Source: Grammothele lineata
Lineage: Eukaryota; Basidiomycota; Agaricomycetes; Polyporales; Polyporaceae
Assembly (NCBI GenBank): GCA_002150815.3
Contig: NDFF03000120.1
Location: forward strand, 1-64,000
DNA length: 64,000 nucleotides
Direction of reading: 5' to 3'
Every line of letters begins with the position of its first letter. The first letter of the stretch is position 1. Positions 12,223 to 21,128 of this stretch are shown piece by piece. Made by a program: the position numbers and the translations under genes. The notes under the pieces are model-generated. The model searched no databases. It saw nothing but the letters and a program-made list of their open reading frames with translations, and was not told where the DNA came from.

Positions 12223-12697
12223 GGGGCCCGCCGAGTGCAGGGTTTTGGATTACATAATCGAGGTCCATGAGACGCACGCGGGCGCGAGGGCGTTCCCATC
12301 GCTTCCAGTCGCGCTGTGAACGGCCACAGTGCTGGGACTCTGTCGCTCGTTCTGTCTGCCATCTCTGTCTTCTAGCTGCTTTCGCGATCTGTCGGTCTCT
12401 CTGGGTACTTCGCTCGCGATCACGCTACGGCCGTATCGCGTTCTGAGACGTTCTGGGATGTCGGCGGCAGGGCAGCCCGCGAGAGCGAGTTCTTGTTCGG
12501 ATGATTTAGCGTCGACCCCGAGCTGTGGCCGGCGACCCCTGTTCACGTTGCTCAGCGTATTTAACCGGCGGGCAGCCCTCGCGCTCCCATCAGCACTCTA
12601 GCATACCACCCACCTATTCTGCGCCCTCTGCAGGGCCTCTGCGCCCCGCGCCCACACGGAACCTACCACGCTCGTTCAAACATCCTATCCCCCACCC
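12223..12697. promoter_or_regulatory. Divergent promoter region (complex I subunit / coiled-coil protein)
   Basis: These 475 bp sit between divergent starts, with pyrimidine-rich tracts just before 12698. I see no gene or repeat. Confidence 0.4.
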
Positions 12698-13210
12698 ATG
12701 GCCAACACCCGCTCCGCCGCGCCCTTCCTCCCGGCCATCTCCCAGAGCCCGCTCCTTTCTGGAGACCTGGGCATCCCTAGCGACCTCTTCGCTACCCTCG
12801 CAGGGCCTCTGCCCACCATCACTATCGGTTCTTCTCTCGCTACTTTCGACACCTACGGCGGCCTGGTCGACGGTAGTCGTAACCACTACCCGAATCGCAC
12901 CTATGACAAGCCACGGTCCAAGCCTTCCTCCCCCCGCCGGTCCCCTGCTTCGCCCCTCCGATCGCCCGCCTCTCCCGCCTCGTCCACGTCCACGTCCTCT
13001 TCTACATCGACACACAAGGAGATCTGTTCACTTCTGGACCTGCTCGAAGATATGCAAAATGACATCACCTCGGAAGTCAAGCGCGTCCGCCGCAGTATTC
13101 AAGAGACCCGCACGCTCGTGCGCGCGTACCGCGAAGACGCCCAGGCGCGCGAGACGGCGCGGCAGCAGAGGCTGCGGGCCCAAACGCAACGGAGTATGGC
13201 TGGGATGTGA
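12698..13210 (+). CDS. Hypothetical Ser/Pro-rich protein with C-terminal coiled coil
   Basis: A single uninterrupted frame of 170 aa with a good start context after a pyrimidine tract. I do not recognise a family. Residues 1-60 are hydrophobic-to-neutral without a clear signal peptide. Residues 68-110 are low-complexity Ser/Pro/Arg/Thr (SPRRSPASPLRSPASPASS). Residues 108-165 look helical and coiled-coil forming (EICSLLDLLEDMQNDITSEV, then Arg/Glu/Gln-rich). Codon usage is GC-rich at third positions, like its neighbours. It is probably real but lineage-restricted. No function can be assigned. Confidence 0.6.
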   Translation: MANTRSAAPFLPAISQSPLLSGDLGIPSDLFATLAGPLPTITIGSSLATFDTYGGLVDGSRNHYPNRTYDKPRSKPSSPRRSPASPLRSPASPASSTSTSSSTSTHKEICSLLDLLEDMQNDITSEVKRVRRSIQETRTLVRAYREDAQARETARQQRLRAQTQRSMAGM

Positions 13211-13923
13211 TGGATAGCGGCGTTGGGGCTTTCAGCTGGTGATTTTTCGGACTTGGACTCTGACTAGCCGGTTGTGGTCGTGGACATTTGCTGGGTCTCG
13301 TATCCTCGTGTTTGTACAACGTTGTGGTTCTATGTAATCTGAACGCCGTACAAGCTCAGCACGTTCCCCCTTGCGCACTCGCAGAATCTATGCGCTCTTC
13401 CCGGCCGCATGTCACTGCTCTCCGCCGTGCATCAAAAGACGGCCCACCGGCATTGCGTTCTATTGCTTGTGAGTTCATTCGCCAAGCTGTTCGATGCACT
13501 GGCGGCTGACGGGACGTCGCAAATTTTGAGAGGGTGCGCCCATATCCCGAGTGCCCGCTGTGTAAGAAGCACTGAACGGCCGAATACCAAGCTCGCGGGA
13601 AAGCTTCTGTGGCTGGATGACTGCCGTATTGACGACGCCGAGCCCAGCGCCGCACTCAGTCGAGCCGCATTTCGATCCCATACGTCATCGGCCAGAGTCG
13701 GCAGCCACCACGCCGCCACCACACTCCTCTCGGCGCCGGGACAGTCGGGAGGTCTCCTATCACAACGTCCTCCGACCGGATGTGGAGATGAACTCGAATA
13801 CGGCGCGCTACGAAGCCAAAGCACCCTTGGGCCGGCAGAGATGCCCAAGTCAGCGTATCGGGCATAGTCGACGCCGTGGAGGATCGCCGACTTCGGGTAC
13901 GCTCGCTACATTTGTAGCTTGTG

Positions 13924-14494
13924 CTACACTTTCGTGCGTGCGTTCATGTGGATCTGATTGCAAATATTGTCTTTAGACCAGGTACTGCATTCTATTTCGC
14001 GCTTTGTGCACCATAAATAATCGCGGGCAAACTCGATGGCGCAGTCCGGGATCGCTGGCCGTTTCATCAAACCACCTCGGCGCTCGGCATCGTAGCAGAT
14101 CCTTGGCGTCCCGCACTGCACAAGAGTCGAGTAGTGACTTACGCAGGATGCATATCCGGATACTAGCAGGTCTATTTCGATGTCTCCGATGACGTGCGCT
14201 CGAGTCGTCTATTGATAGAAGCTCGCGCCCTCTAGCATTGAAATCGAGCGTCAGTACAGTCAAAAATACGTCACCATGCTCCTCGGCGAGCGTATCCCAG
14301 TCATATGGCTCCCGACCGCGCTCGCGAACCTGCGGGAAGTCTCGCATCAACCGAACAAACTCGCGGCGCACCACCTCCGGAAGCCCCTCGCCATCCATGC
14401 TGCACATTCCGAATAGCAGAAACTGTCGTTGACACCATTACGGCCAGCACTCGTTGGGGCACCCGCACATCCCGGGCACGCCGTGCACAAGCAT
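13924..14494 (-). CDS. Tentative small hypothetical gene
   Basis: Weak model. A possible first exon from ATG 14494 to 14442 encodes a Cys-rich start (MLVHGVPGMCGCPNECW). It joins by a GT-AG intron ending CAG at about 14402 to a frame reading GEGLPEVVRREFVRLMRDFP and DWDTLAEEHGDVFLTVLTLD, which looks protein-like. A third segment after a CAG at about 14117 reads either CGTPRICYDAERRGGLMK or, in another frame, RDAKDLLRCRAPRWFDE. I cannot decide between these. No family is recognised. It may be an expressed orphan or a decayed gene. Confidence 0.25.
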
Positions 14495-14729
14495 GGTATA
14501 TCGCGAATGGCGGCGCGCTCCGTGCTCTCGTCGTTCGTAACACGGGCCTGCCCTCAATGGGCCCTCGCGGTCGCGCCGGCCGTGCTAGGACCGCCGGCGG
14601 CCCGGAACAAGGAGAGGCCTGAGGGAATTCGGAGGTCGGCGCCAGAAGGCGGCCTGACGCGGACGCTCAAGCTCGGACATACTTGGCGAGTTCGCGATGG
14701 GGCGAAACTTTTAGTGCGGGTGCGTATGG

Positions 14730-14737
14730 TATAAAAG
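14730..14737 (+). promoter_or_regulatory. TATA box of oxalate decarboxylase
   Basis: TATAAAAG lies 124 bp upstream of the oxalate decarboxylase ATG (14861). It is a close match to the consensus and fits a strongly inducible secreted enzyme. Confidence 0.55.
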
Positions 14738-14860
14738 AGAGCTCGAGACGGGTCCAGACGGCAGCAGCGCACCTCGACAGCAGCTCTTTTTCTCGGACTC
14801 GCGTGCCCTCTTCTAGTTCTCAATTCTCTAGACGACCTCGACGACCTTGACGACTTCGCC

Positions 14861-16749
14861 ATGCCAAAGTTTTTCAACGCCATCCTCTGCGCCGTCCTCC
14901 TAGGCTCGGTCGCCTTCTCAGTACCCGTCGGCGATGTCTCCTCCGACTCGTCATCGTCTACGACCGCCTCCATCTCAAGCACAAACTCCGCGACGGGCAC
15001 GAGCAGCGGCGCGGCGCAGCCGAGCCCGACGGTACCCTACGCGAGCGACGACCCGAACTACTGGTTGTGGAATGCGTCGACGACCGAAGACCCGCAGCCC
15101 GAGCGCGGCAGCCTTGGTGCAAACATCCTCGGCCCACAAAACGTCGAGATCGACAGGCAGAACCCGGACATCCTCGCCCCACCTACGACCGATTCAGGCA
15201 CTGTGTACGCTGCATTTGGTTTTTTGTGGAGGGCGTGAGGTTTTCTAACTCGGTTCACGTAGTGGAAACGCAAAATGGCCTTTCAGTTTGAGCAAAATGC
15301 AACTGAACACGGGTGGCTGGGTGCGGCAGCAGAACAGTAAGTCGGCGGGGCGCCTTTCAAGCGCTATGAATACTGATATGAAATTATTCTGTTTAGTCCA
15401 GCAGATGCCGCTCGCAACAGCCATGGCCGGAGTGGACATGCGACTAGAAGCAGGCGCGATCCGCGAGCTTCACTGGCACTCCACTGCCGAGGCAAGCAGA
15501 TCTTTGCGTACCTCACCGTTTCGAATTCTAATGACGAGTATTTATAAAGTGGGCGTACGTGCTCAAGGGCTCTACGCAGATTACCGCGGTCGATCAAGAT
15601 GGCCGCAACTACGTCGCAACAGTAAAGCAGGGTGACCTGTGGTACTTCCCTCCTGGTTTGCCTCACTCACTGCAAGCCACGAACGATTCTGCGGACGGCA
15701 CCGAGTTCCTTCTGGTTGGTGTCTAATTAAACGTGGACTTCCGTACCTGACCGCTGACTATTTGTGTAGATTTTCCCTGACGGAACTTTCAACGACGATG
15801 ACACCTTCCTGGTCAGTGATCCGGTATTGAGTTGGTCTGCAACAGCACTGACGTAATATATGTAGCTGACTGACTGGATGGCACACCTTCCCAAGGAGGT
15901 CATCGCAAAGAACTTCGAGGACGACATTTCCGACTGGGACGACATTCCTGGAAGCCAGCTCTACATCTTCCCCGGCGGTCAGTGATCTTCCTCATCTCGT
16001 CTTCATTCCTCTCTGTACTAACCACGCAACACTAATGTACAGTACCGCCCCCAGACAACCAGCAGCCCCCCTCGGATCCCTACGGGCAGATTCCGCAGCC
16101 GTTCTCTTTCGCGTTCTCGGAGATGGCGCCGACGCAGTACTCAGGCGGAACGGCTAAGATCGCAGACTCGACCGTATTCAATGTCTCTACGCAGATCGCG
16201 GTCGCAGAGATCACCGTTGAGCCTGGCGCGATGCGCGAATTGCACTGGCACCCGACGCAGAACGAGTGGGGATTCTTCCTGTGAGTCGCGCAATTCACTC
16301 GTCCTGAAACAGCAGAACTGATGTACGGGATGTGTGCAGGGAGGGCACGGCGCGCGTGACGCTCTTTGCGGCGAGCGGGACCGCGCAGACGTTCGACTAC
16401 CAGCCAGGCGATATCAGTTACGTTCCAACTGCGTACGGTCAGTACCTCTCAACCCCTCTGTCACCCTTCCGACGGCTGATCCGATGGGTTGCACCCAGGT
16501 CACTACGTGGAGAACACGGGGAACACGACGCTGCGCTTCCTCGAGATCTTCAACACGGACAGGTTCGAGGACGTGAGCCTCGCGCAATGGCTCGCGGTCA
16601 CGCCGCCCGCGCTCGTCAAGCAGCACCTGTCGCTTTCGGACAGCACGATCGCGAAGTTCAACAAGACCAAGGGCGTTGTCGTAGGGGGAAAGCGTGCTCA
16701 CTCATCCTCGGCCTCCTCGAGCGCCGCGTTGCCCTCTTCTTCGGCTTGA
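14861..16749 (+). CDS. Secreted bicupin oxalate decarboxylase
   Basis: Mn-dependent enzyme converting oxalate to formate and CO2. In wood-decay fungi it limits toxic oxalate and controls extracellular pH. Exons: 14861-15204, 15263-15336, 15397-15491, 15550-15714, 15770-15811, 15866-15977, 16043-16280, 16340-16437 and 16499-16749, giving 472 aa. There is a signal peptide ([19 protein letters not shown]) and a Ser/Thr-rich pro-region. Each cupin has its metal site: [10 protein letters not shown] (His165, His167, Glu171) and [12 protein letters not shown] (His345, His347, Glu352). A second-shell His follows each ([16 protein letters not shown]). The third intron (15492-15549) begins GCAAGC, a GC-AG intron needed to keep [14 protein letters not shown]. 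The C-terminus is Ser/Ala-rich, possibly for wall or GPI-type anchoring, though no clear omega site is seen. The call is very secure. Confidence 0.93.
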
Positions 16750-17275
16750 TTCGAGAGAGGGACGATGAAAACTGGGCCTCTAATACCCTCTAAGGAGGGT
16801 TTCCGGCCTGCTAGATCCGACGATCTGATGTCTTAGACATGTTACGACTTACCTGCTGTAGTCTACGTTCTATTGTAGCAACGATCTAGCCATGCTAATG
16901 ACTAGTAACGATGTTGATGAACTGAACCATCTTTTCCCATCCTTGCTTTGACCCACCGGTCATGATCTGTTGCGCCCAACTCGAGCGAATCAGCGTGAGA
17001 CAGACTGGCGCACATAGCCTGACGGTCCTCCAAGCTCTCGAACGTGGGGCCGGGTCTCAGCGCAAGTTCCGAAGAGGCCAGAATAGTCACGGGACATGCC
17101 AACCACGAGCACCTTGCCCGATCTGGACCCTTGTTAGCAGCTATAGAAACGGGCGGGTAACGCTCCTCCCTGCCCCTCTGCGCCTCGCCTCTATCCGAGT
17201 CTCTGTTCTTCCATATCATCTTCCCTTGCCCTCTCATTCTTCCCTTCCTCATTGCACCCACATCCGTTTGACGCA
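16750..17275. other. Intergenic region upstream of the RPEL gene
   Basis: These 526 bp comprise the oxalate decarboxylase 3' UTR, then a pyrimidine-rich leader (17200-17270) ahead of the RPEL start. I see no gene. Confidence 0.45.
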
Positions 17276-17822
17276 ATGTGTGAGTGTCACTGTCGAGCTA
17301 GGATCGGGCACAACTAACGTATGGATCATGATATCATCGCACCGTAGCTGAGGCGCCTGCTGCTACCAAGCCCCCCGCCGAGCGCAAGCAGTCGATCGAC
17401 CTTGCAACGGCGCAGATGCTCGAGAAGAACCTCTCGCAAAGACCGGAGAAGAAGGACCTCATCGACCGCAACATCCTGAAAGGTGCGTACCCCAGCTAGT
17501 CTGGTGGCAGGTGGAGCGGATGGTGCTCAGGCGGATTGGAATGTTGGGGTAGACGATAGCGTCGCGCCCGCGTTGCAGGCTGCGAAGGAGAAGTTGCAGA
17601 GATCCCAGCTGGAGGCAAGTAGGCTTTGATTCACAAGGTCGTGAGGTGGATGGTCTTGATGGTATTCGGACAGGACAAGCTCGAACATGCGCTTCAGGCA
17701 CGGCCGAAACCCGAAGAGCTGGTGAAGGAAGGGATCCTCCAGGGTAAGCATTCCTGTCAGGATATGGCCGCAGCTCTAATGTTAGGATACTACATGCAGC
17801 GGATGAAGCCCCTCCCGCATGA
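17276..17822 (+). CDS. Small RPEL-repeat protein
   Basis: RPEL motifs bind G-actin in animal MRTF and Phactr proteins. Exons: 17276-17279 (only ATG plus one base), 17348-17482, 17553-17614, 17674-17743 and 17800-17822, giving 97 aa. Two repeats are clear after splicing: LEKNLSQRPEKKDLIDRNIL (about residues 26-45) and LEHALQARPKPEELVKEGIL (about 69-88), each with the RPxxxxL...IL core. The third intron (17615-17673) starts GCAAGT, so it is GC-AG. A 4-nt coding part in exon 1 explains why the gene is invisible as an open frame. It has no DNA-binding or phosphatase domain, just the two repeats. In fungi its role is unproven; G-actin or importin binding is an inference. Confidence 0.88.
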
Positions 17823-18048
17823 ACCTGCGCCATTCTCCATCCGGACGCGCTAATTAGTCGGACGAGGATTGTTGTAGGTTATATGGATGTGTATGAATAG
17901 TGTCGTAACGTGCCACCAAACCCCTGTGATATGAATATACATCAGTCGAACGTCATGCATGAGACGAGGGTAATACGCACCTCGCGAGCACCCACCGCAA
18001 ACCTGTCGTCATAAAATAATAACATGGTCGCCAAGTCCACTCCGCTGT

Positions 18049-18735
18049 TCAATCCCTATCCCGCCTATTCTGCATCTTTTCCCGCATTTCCTGCGCGGCA
18101 CGCCTCGCGCCAGCGCTGCCCGCCCAGCCGCGGGCGCGCAACCAGTGCACAAGCTTCGGAGTGAGGGCCGCCGTCAGACCGACCCGGACGGGCAAGAAGA
18201 GCGTCTTGTGGATCGTGTATGCGAGGAGAATCATGGCCATCAAGCCCTCATGGCCGTTCCCGCTGCCATGCGCCACGACTGGGTCCATTTCCTCACGGCC
18301 GGGCTCGGGCGGGGTGGTGTGGATCATAGAGGTGAAGTAATCTTTGACCTCGGATGCGACTCGGGAGACGTGCTCGGCGCCGAGAATGTTGACGGCGGCG
18401 AAGGCGACGGTAAAGTCGAGAGTGGAGAGAATGACATACACGCCGAGGGCGTACCAGCCATACGACTTGATGAGGTGCTTCAAGCGTTGGGAAAGGGAGG
18501 CATTGGGCGGGAGGACCGGCTCCGAGGTGCTGTCGGAGGACTGGTGTGAGGAGGATGACGAACGCGTGGGGGATGTAAGGCGGGCGGGGAAATGAGAGAA
18601 CGGTCTTGAGCCAGGCACACTGGAGGCGTTGCGGGGAGTGGTGGCTGCAAGGCGGGTGAGGGGGAGGAGAGGTTGTGACACGCGCGCTGTCAGGGCGCGC
18701 ACGGCGGGGATGCGGAGGATATAACTTCGGACCAT
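18049..18735 (-). CDS. FAM210/Nat2-like mitochondrial inner-membrane protein (DUF1279)
   Basis: A single exon of 228 aa. The Arg/Ser/Ala-rich N-terminus (MVRSYILRIPAVRALTARVS) looks like a mitochondrial presequence. A Ser-rich linker follows. The core SQRLKHLIKSYGWYALGVYV (about residues 78-97) is typical of the DUF1279 (FAM210A/B, yeast Nat2) family, followed by a membrane segment VILSTLDFTVAFAAVNILGA. A second hydrophobic stretch (MAMILLAYTIHKTLFLPVRV) and a family-like AALTPKLVHWLRARGW come next, then a charged C-terminus. Family proteins act in mitochondrial membranes; their precise function in fungi is unclear. It is convergent with the RPEL gene and divergent from SPE2. Confidence 0.8.
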   Translation of the reverse strand: MVRSYILRIPAVRALTARVSQPLLPLTRLAATTPRNASSVPGSRPFSHFPARLTSPTRSSSSSHQSSDSTSEPVLPPNASLSQRLKHLIKSYGWYALGVYVILSTLDFTVAFAAVNILGAEHVSRVASEVKDYFTSMIHTTPPEPGREEMDPVVAHGSGNGHEGLMAMILLAYTIHKTLFLPVRVGLTAALTPKLVHWLRARGWAGSAGARRAAQEMREKMQNRRDRD

Positions 18736-19197
18736 TGTCGGGAGAAGAAAAACCCTGCAGTTGAATGGGTCGTGGCGGGCAGCGAGGAGACAGAGGACAG
18801 GGACTGAGTGTGCAGAGGTGCTGGCTGGCGGCGGAGAAAACGAATATAATTGACGCGTCGGCGAGAGAAGGCGTCATGCGAACGGCAGGTCGGGGACTGC
18901 CGGCGCGGCTGAGGCGGCCCGGGACGAGGGTGACACAGCCACGGGACACGGCTGGAGTTATCGATCGGGCGGCTAATGGGCGGCTACGCGCGGCTGCTTG
19001 ATTCGGCCGCAGGTTTCGAGAGATTTGGCCCAGCGCACTCGATTCAAGTGCTCCAGGTGCACGCTTGTGCTCTCCCCCTCCCCCGCACTCCTCCCTGTTT
19101 CATGCATCCAGAGTCCTCCGCCAACGCCGCCCTCCACCACCCGCCCAGATAGCGTGCTTGGCCCCCACATCAATTTTCCAACCGCTCTTCACCCATC
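18736..19197. promoter_or_regulatory. Divergent promoter region (FAM210-like / SPE2)
   Basis: 462 bp between divergent start codons. It contains the short upstream frame listed at 19102-19152 and an ACGCGT near 18852. No gene is otherwise seen. Confidence 0.45.
19102..19152 (+). promoter_or_regulatory. Possible upstream ORF in the SPE2 leader
   Basis: ATG at 19102 opens a 16-codon frame (MHPESSANAALHHPPR, stop TAG) ending 45 nt before the SPE2 start. Polyamine-responsive uORFs are known in AdoMetDC mRNAs of mammals and plants. Whether this one is transcribed or conserved is unknown. Confidence 0.3.
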
Positions 19198-21128
19198 ATG
19201 AGCGCTCTCGACGCCGACCAGCCCCAGGCCACCGGCCCTTTCGAAGGCCCCGAAAAGCTCCTCGAGATCTGGTTCGCGCCCTCCGCCACGGACTGCCCGG
19301 ACGCCACGTCGGTGGGCGCGGACGGCAAATTCGGCCTCCGCAAGGTGCCCAGGGCCATCTGGGAGGAGATGCTCGACATTGTCAAGTGCAAAATTCTCTC
19401 CGTCGTGGAGGGCACGGAGATGGACGCGTACCTGCTCAGGTGGGTCTCCGCTCGCGCTCGATGACGTCTGCTGTTAAGCGTCCCTGTGTGTCTGGACGTG
19501 GATCGCACGCCTGTGAGGGCGTGGCTCGCACGCGCGGCGGGATCACGCCATGACAGCTGTTTGTTCGCGTGCCGCCCCGAGACGTTTTTGCTATCAATAC
19601 ATATGGCCTCTGGACAGTCTCGCAAACAGTCTCCCACCCCGTAACCTTGGCGTCGGATTGGCAACAACTCCTTCAGCCAAAATTGAAGGATGCTAAGAAC
19701 ATATCGAGCTCACGGCCGCAAGGACCACGCATCCAACGTCTTTCCTCAGAACCTAAATCTCATAAGATTGTGACATATTCGCGTTCCCTTGAGAGCGCGC
19801 CATCCATCTCAACTTTCTCTCCGACGTCCACTCGTCTCCCATGGGATGCCCAGAAGTTTCTAGGCCGGTGGCGGTGGTGGGGACACCTGGTACGCAAAAT
19901 TGCGTGTGAGACGTCCCCACGAAACGCGCTCAAGTCTCTTACTCAAATTCCTGTACCAATGCGATTCCGTTCAATGGTCATAGTTCGCTCACACGAGGCT
20001 TCTAGTGAATCCTCATTCTTCGTCTCGCCACACCGTCTGATTCTGAAGACATGCGGAACCACCCTCAACCTTCTCGGCCTCCCAAGAATCCTCGAAATCG
20101 CTCGCGACCACGCAAGCTTCCCATCCGTCTACCGCCTGTTCTACTCGCGCAAGGCCTTCATGTTTCCTGAGAGGCAGCTGGGTCCTCACAGGGAATGGAA
20201 GGCAGAGATTGAGTTCCTCGACAACCTATTCCCTAACGGGTCCGCCTATACCGTCGGAAAAGTGAATGGCGACCACTGGCTCCTCTACCTCACTTCCCCC
20301 GGGGAAAGTTGTTCCTCGAACAGCAGCACCGCACCCAGCTCCCCACAGTCCTCGCATCGCTCGCTTGACGCCCCCGAAGTCGGTCCCTCGGAGTCCTGCC
20401 CAGAGGCCCTTGAAGATGATACAGACGACCCTATCGCCTCAGATTACACCATTGAGATCCTCATGACACACCTCTCGCCAGAAGCCAGCTCCCCCTTCTT
20501 CTTCAACCAAGCCGAGGCCGACGCCCAGGCCGCGGAAGATGTAGAGGCGTCTGCGCGCGCAGAGGCGATGACGCTCTCGTCCAGAATCGGGATCAGCGAT
20601 ATTTTCCCCTCGCACATTACCACACTTGATGCGTACGCCTTCTCTCCCTGCGGCTACTCGTGCAATGCGCTCCTGCGCTGGCGGCCCGACGCGGGCAGCT
20701 CGCCCGCCCGCCCGGGCGAGGGCTACTACACGATCCATGTTACCCCTGAGGAGGGCTGGTCGTACGCGTCCTTCGAGTGCAACGTGCCGCTACCCGCAAC
20801 GCCAACGGACCGCCCGACGCGCGTGCCGGACCTCAAGACGCTCGTGCGCCGTGTCGTGGACATCTTCCGACCGGGAAAGCTTACGCTAACACTCTTTATC
20901 TCGAGCGACGAGGGTGAGGACGAGGACGAGCGCCCGGTCGAGACCGCACAGCGCGCGTTCAAATCCGCGCTGACCCTGCCTGCCAAGCGTAGCGGGGTGA
21001 ATGGGGTGAATGGGGCGGCGGAGGGGGAGAGGGGACCGTTCGCGGGACTCTACAAGCGCACGGACAAGATCAACTACGAGTTCGGCGGCTACGACCTCGC
21101 GTTCGCAAGCTTCGAGCTGCGCCAGTAA
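19198..21128 (+). CDS. SPE2: S-adenosylmethionine decarboxylase proenzyme
   Basis: Makes decarboxylated AdoMet, the aminopropyl donor for spermidine and spermine. Two exons, 19198-19439 and 20006-21128, giving 454 aa. The junction restores the self-processing site: exon 1 ends AYLL plus two bases of Ser81, and exon 2 continues ESSFFVSPHRLILKTCGTT. Cleavage is expected between Glu82 and Ser83, with Ser83 becoming the pyruvoyl group. The N-terminal FEGPEKLLEIWFAP and the C-terminal FSPCGYSCNAL, HVTPEEGWSYASFE and INYEFGGYDLAFASFE motifs are all present. It is longer than yeast Spe2 because of an acidic/Ser-rich insertion (about residues 175-260). The 566-nt intron is ten times the local norm and is stop-free in the exon 2 frame. 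A possible uORF lies upstream. Confidence 0.95.

Larger units (their letters stand above)
13211..14860. other. Long intergenic region before oxalate decarboxylase
   Basis: About 1.65 kb. Several overlapping frames around 13350-13870 on both strands look random (Arg/Ser/Pro-rich, no motif). A tentative minus-strand gene is listed at 13924-14494. The last 250 bp should be the oxalate decarboxylase promoter, with a TATA box at 14730. Confidence 0.4.

Noticed and set aside
13409..13867. Overlapping frames of 138-152 codons on opposite strands
   Set aside because: Neither has protein-like composition, start context or motifs.
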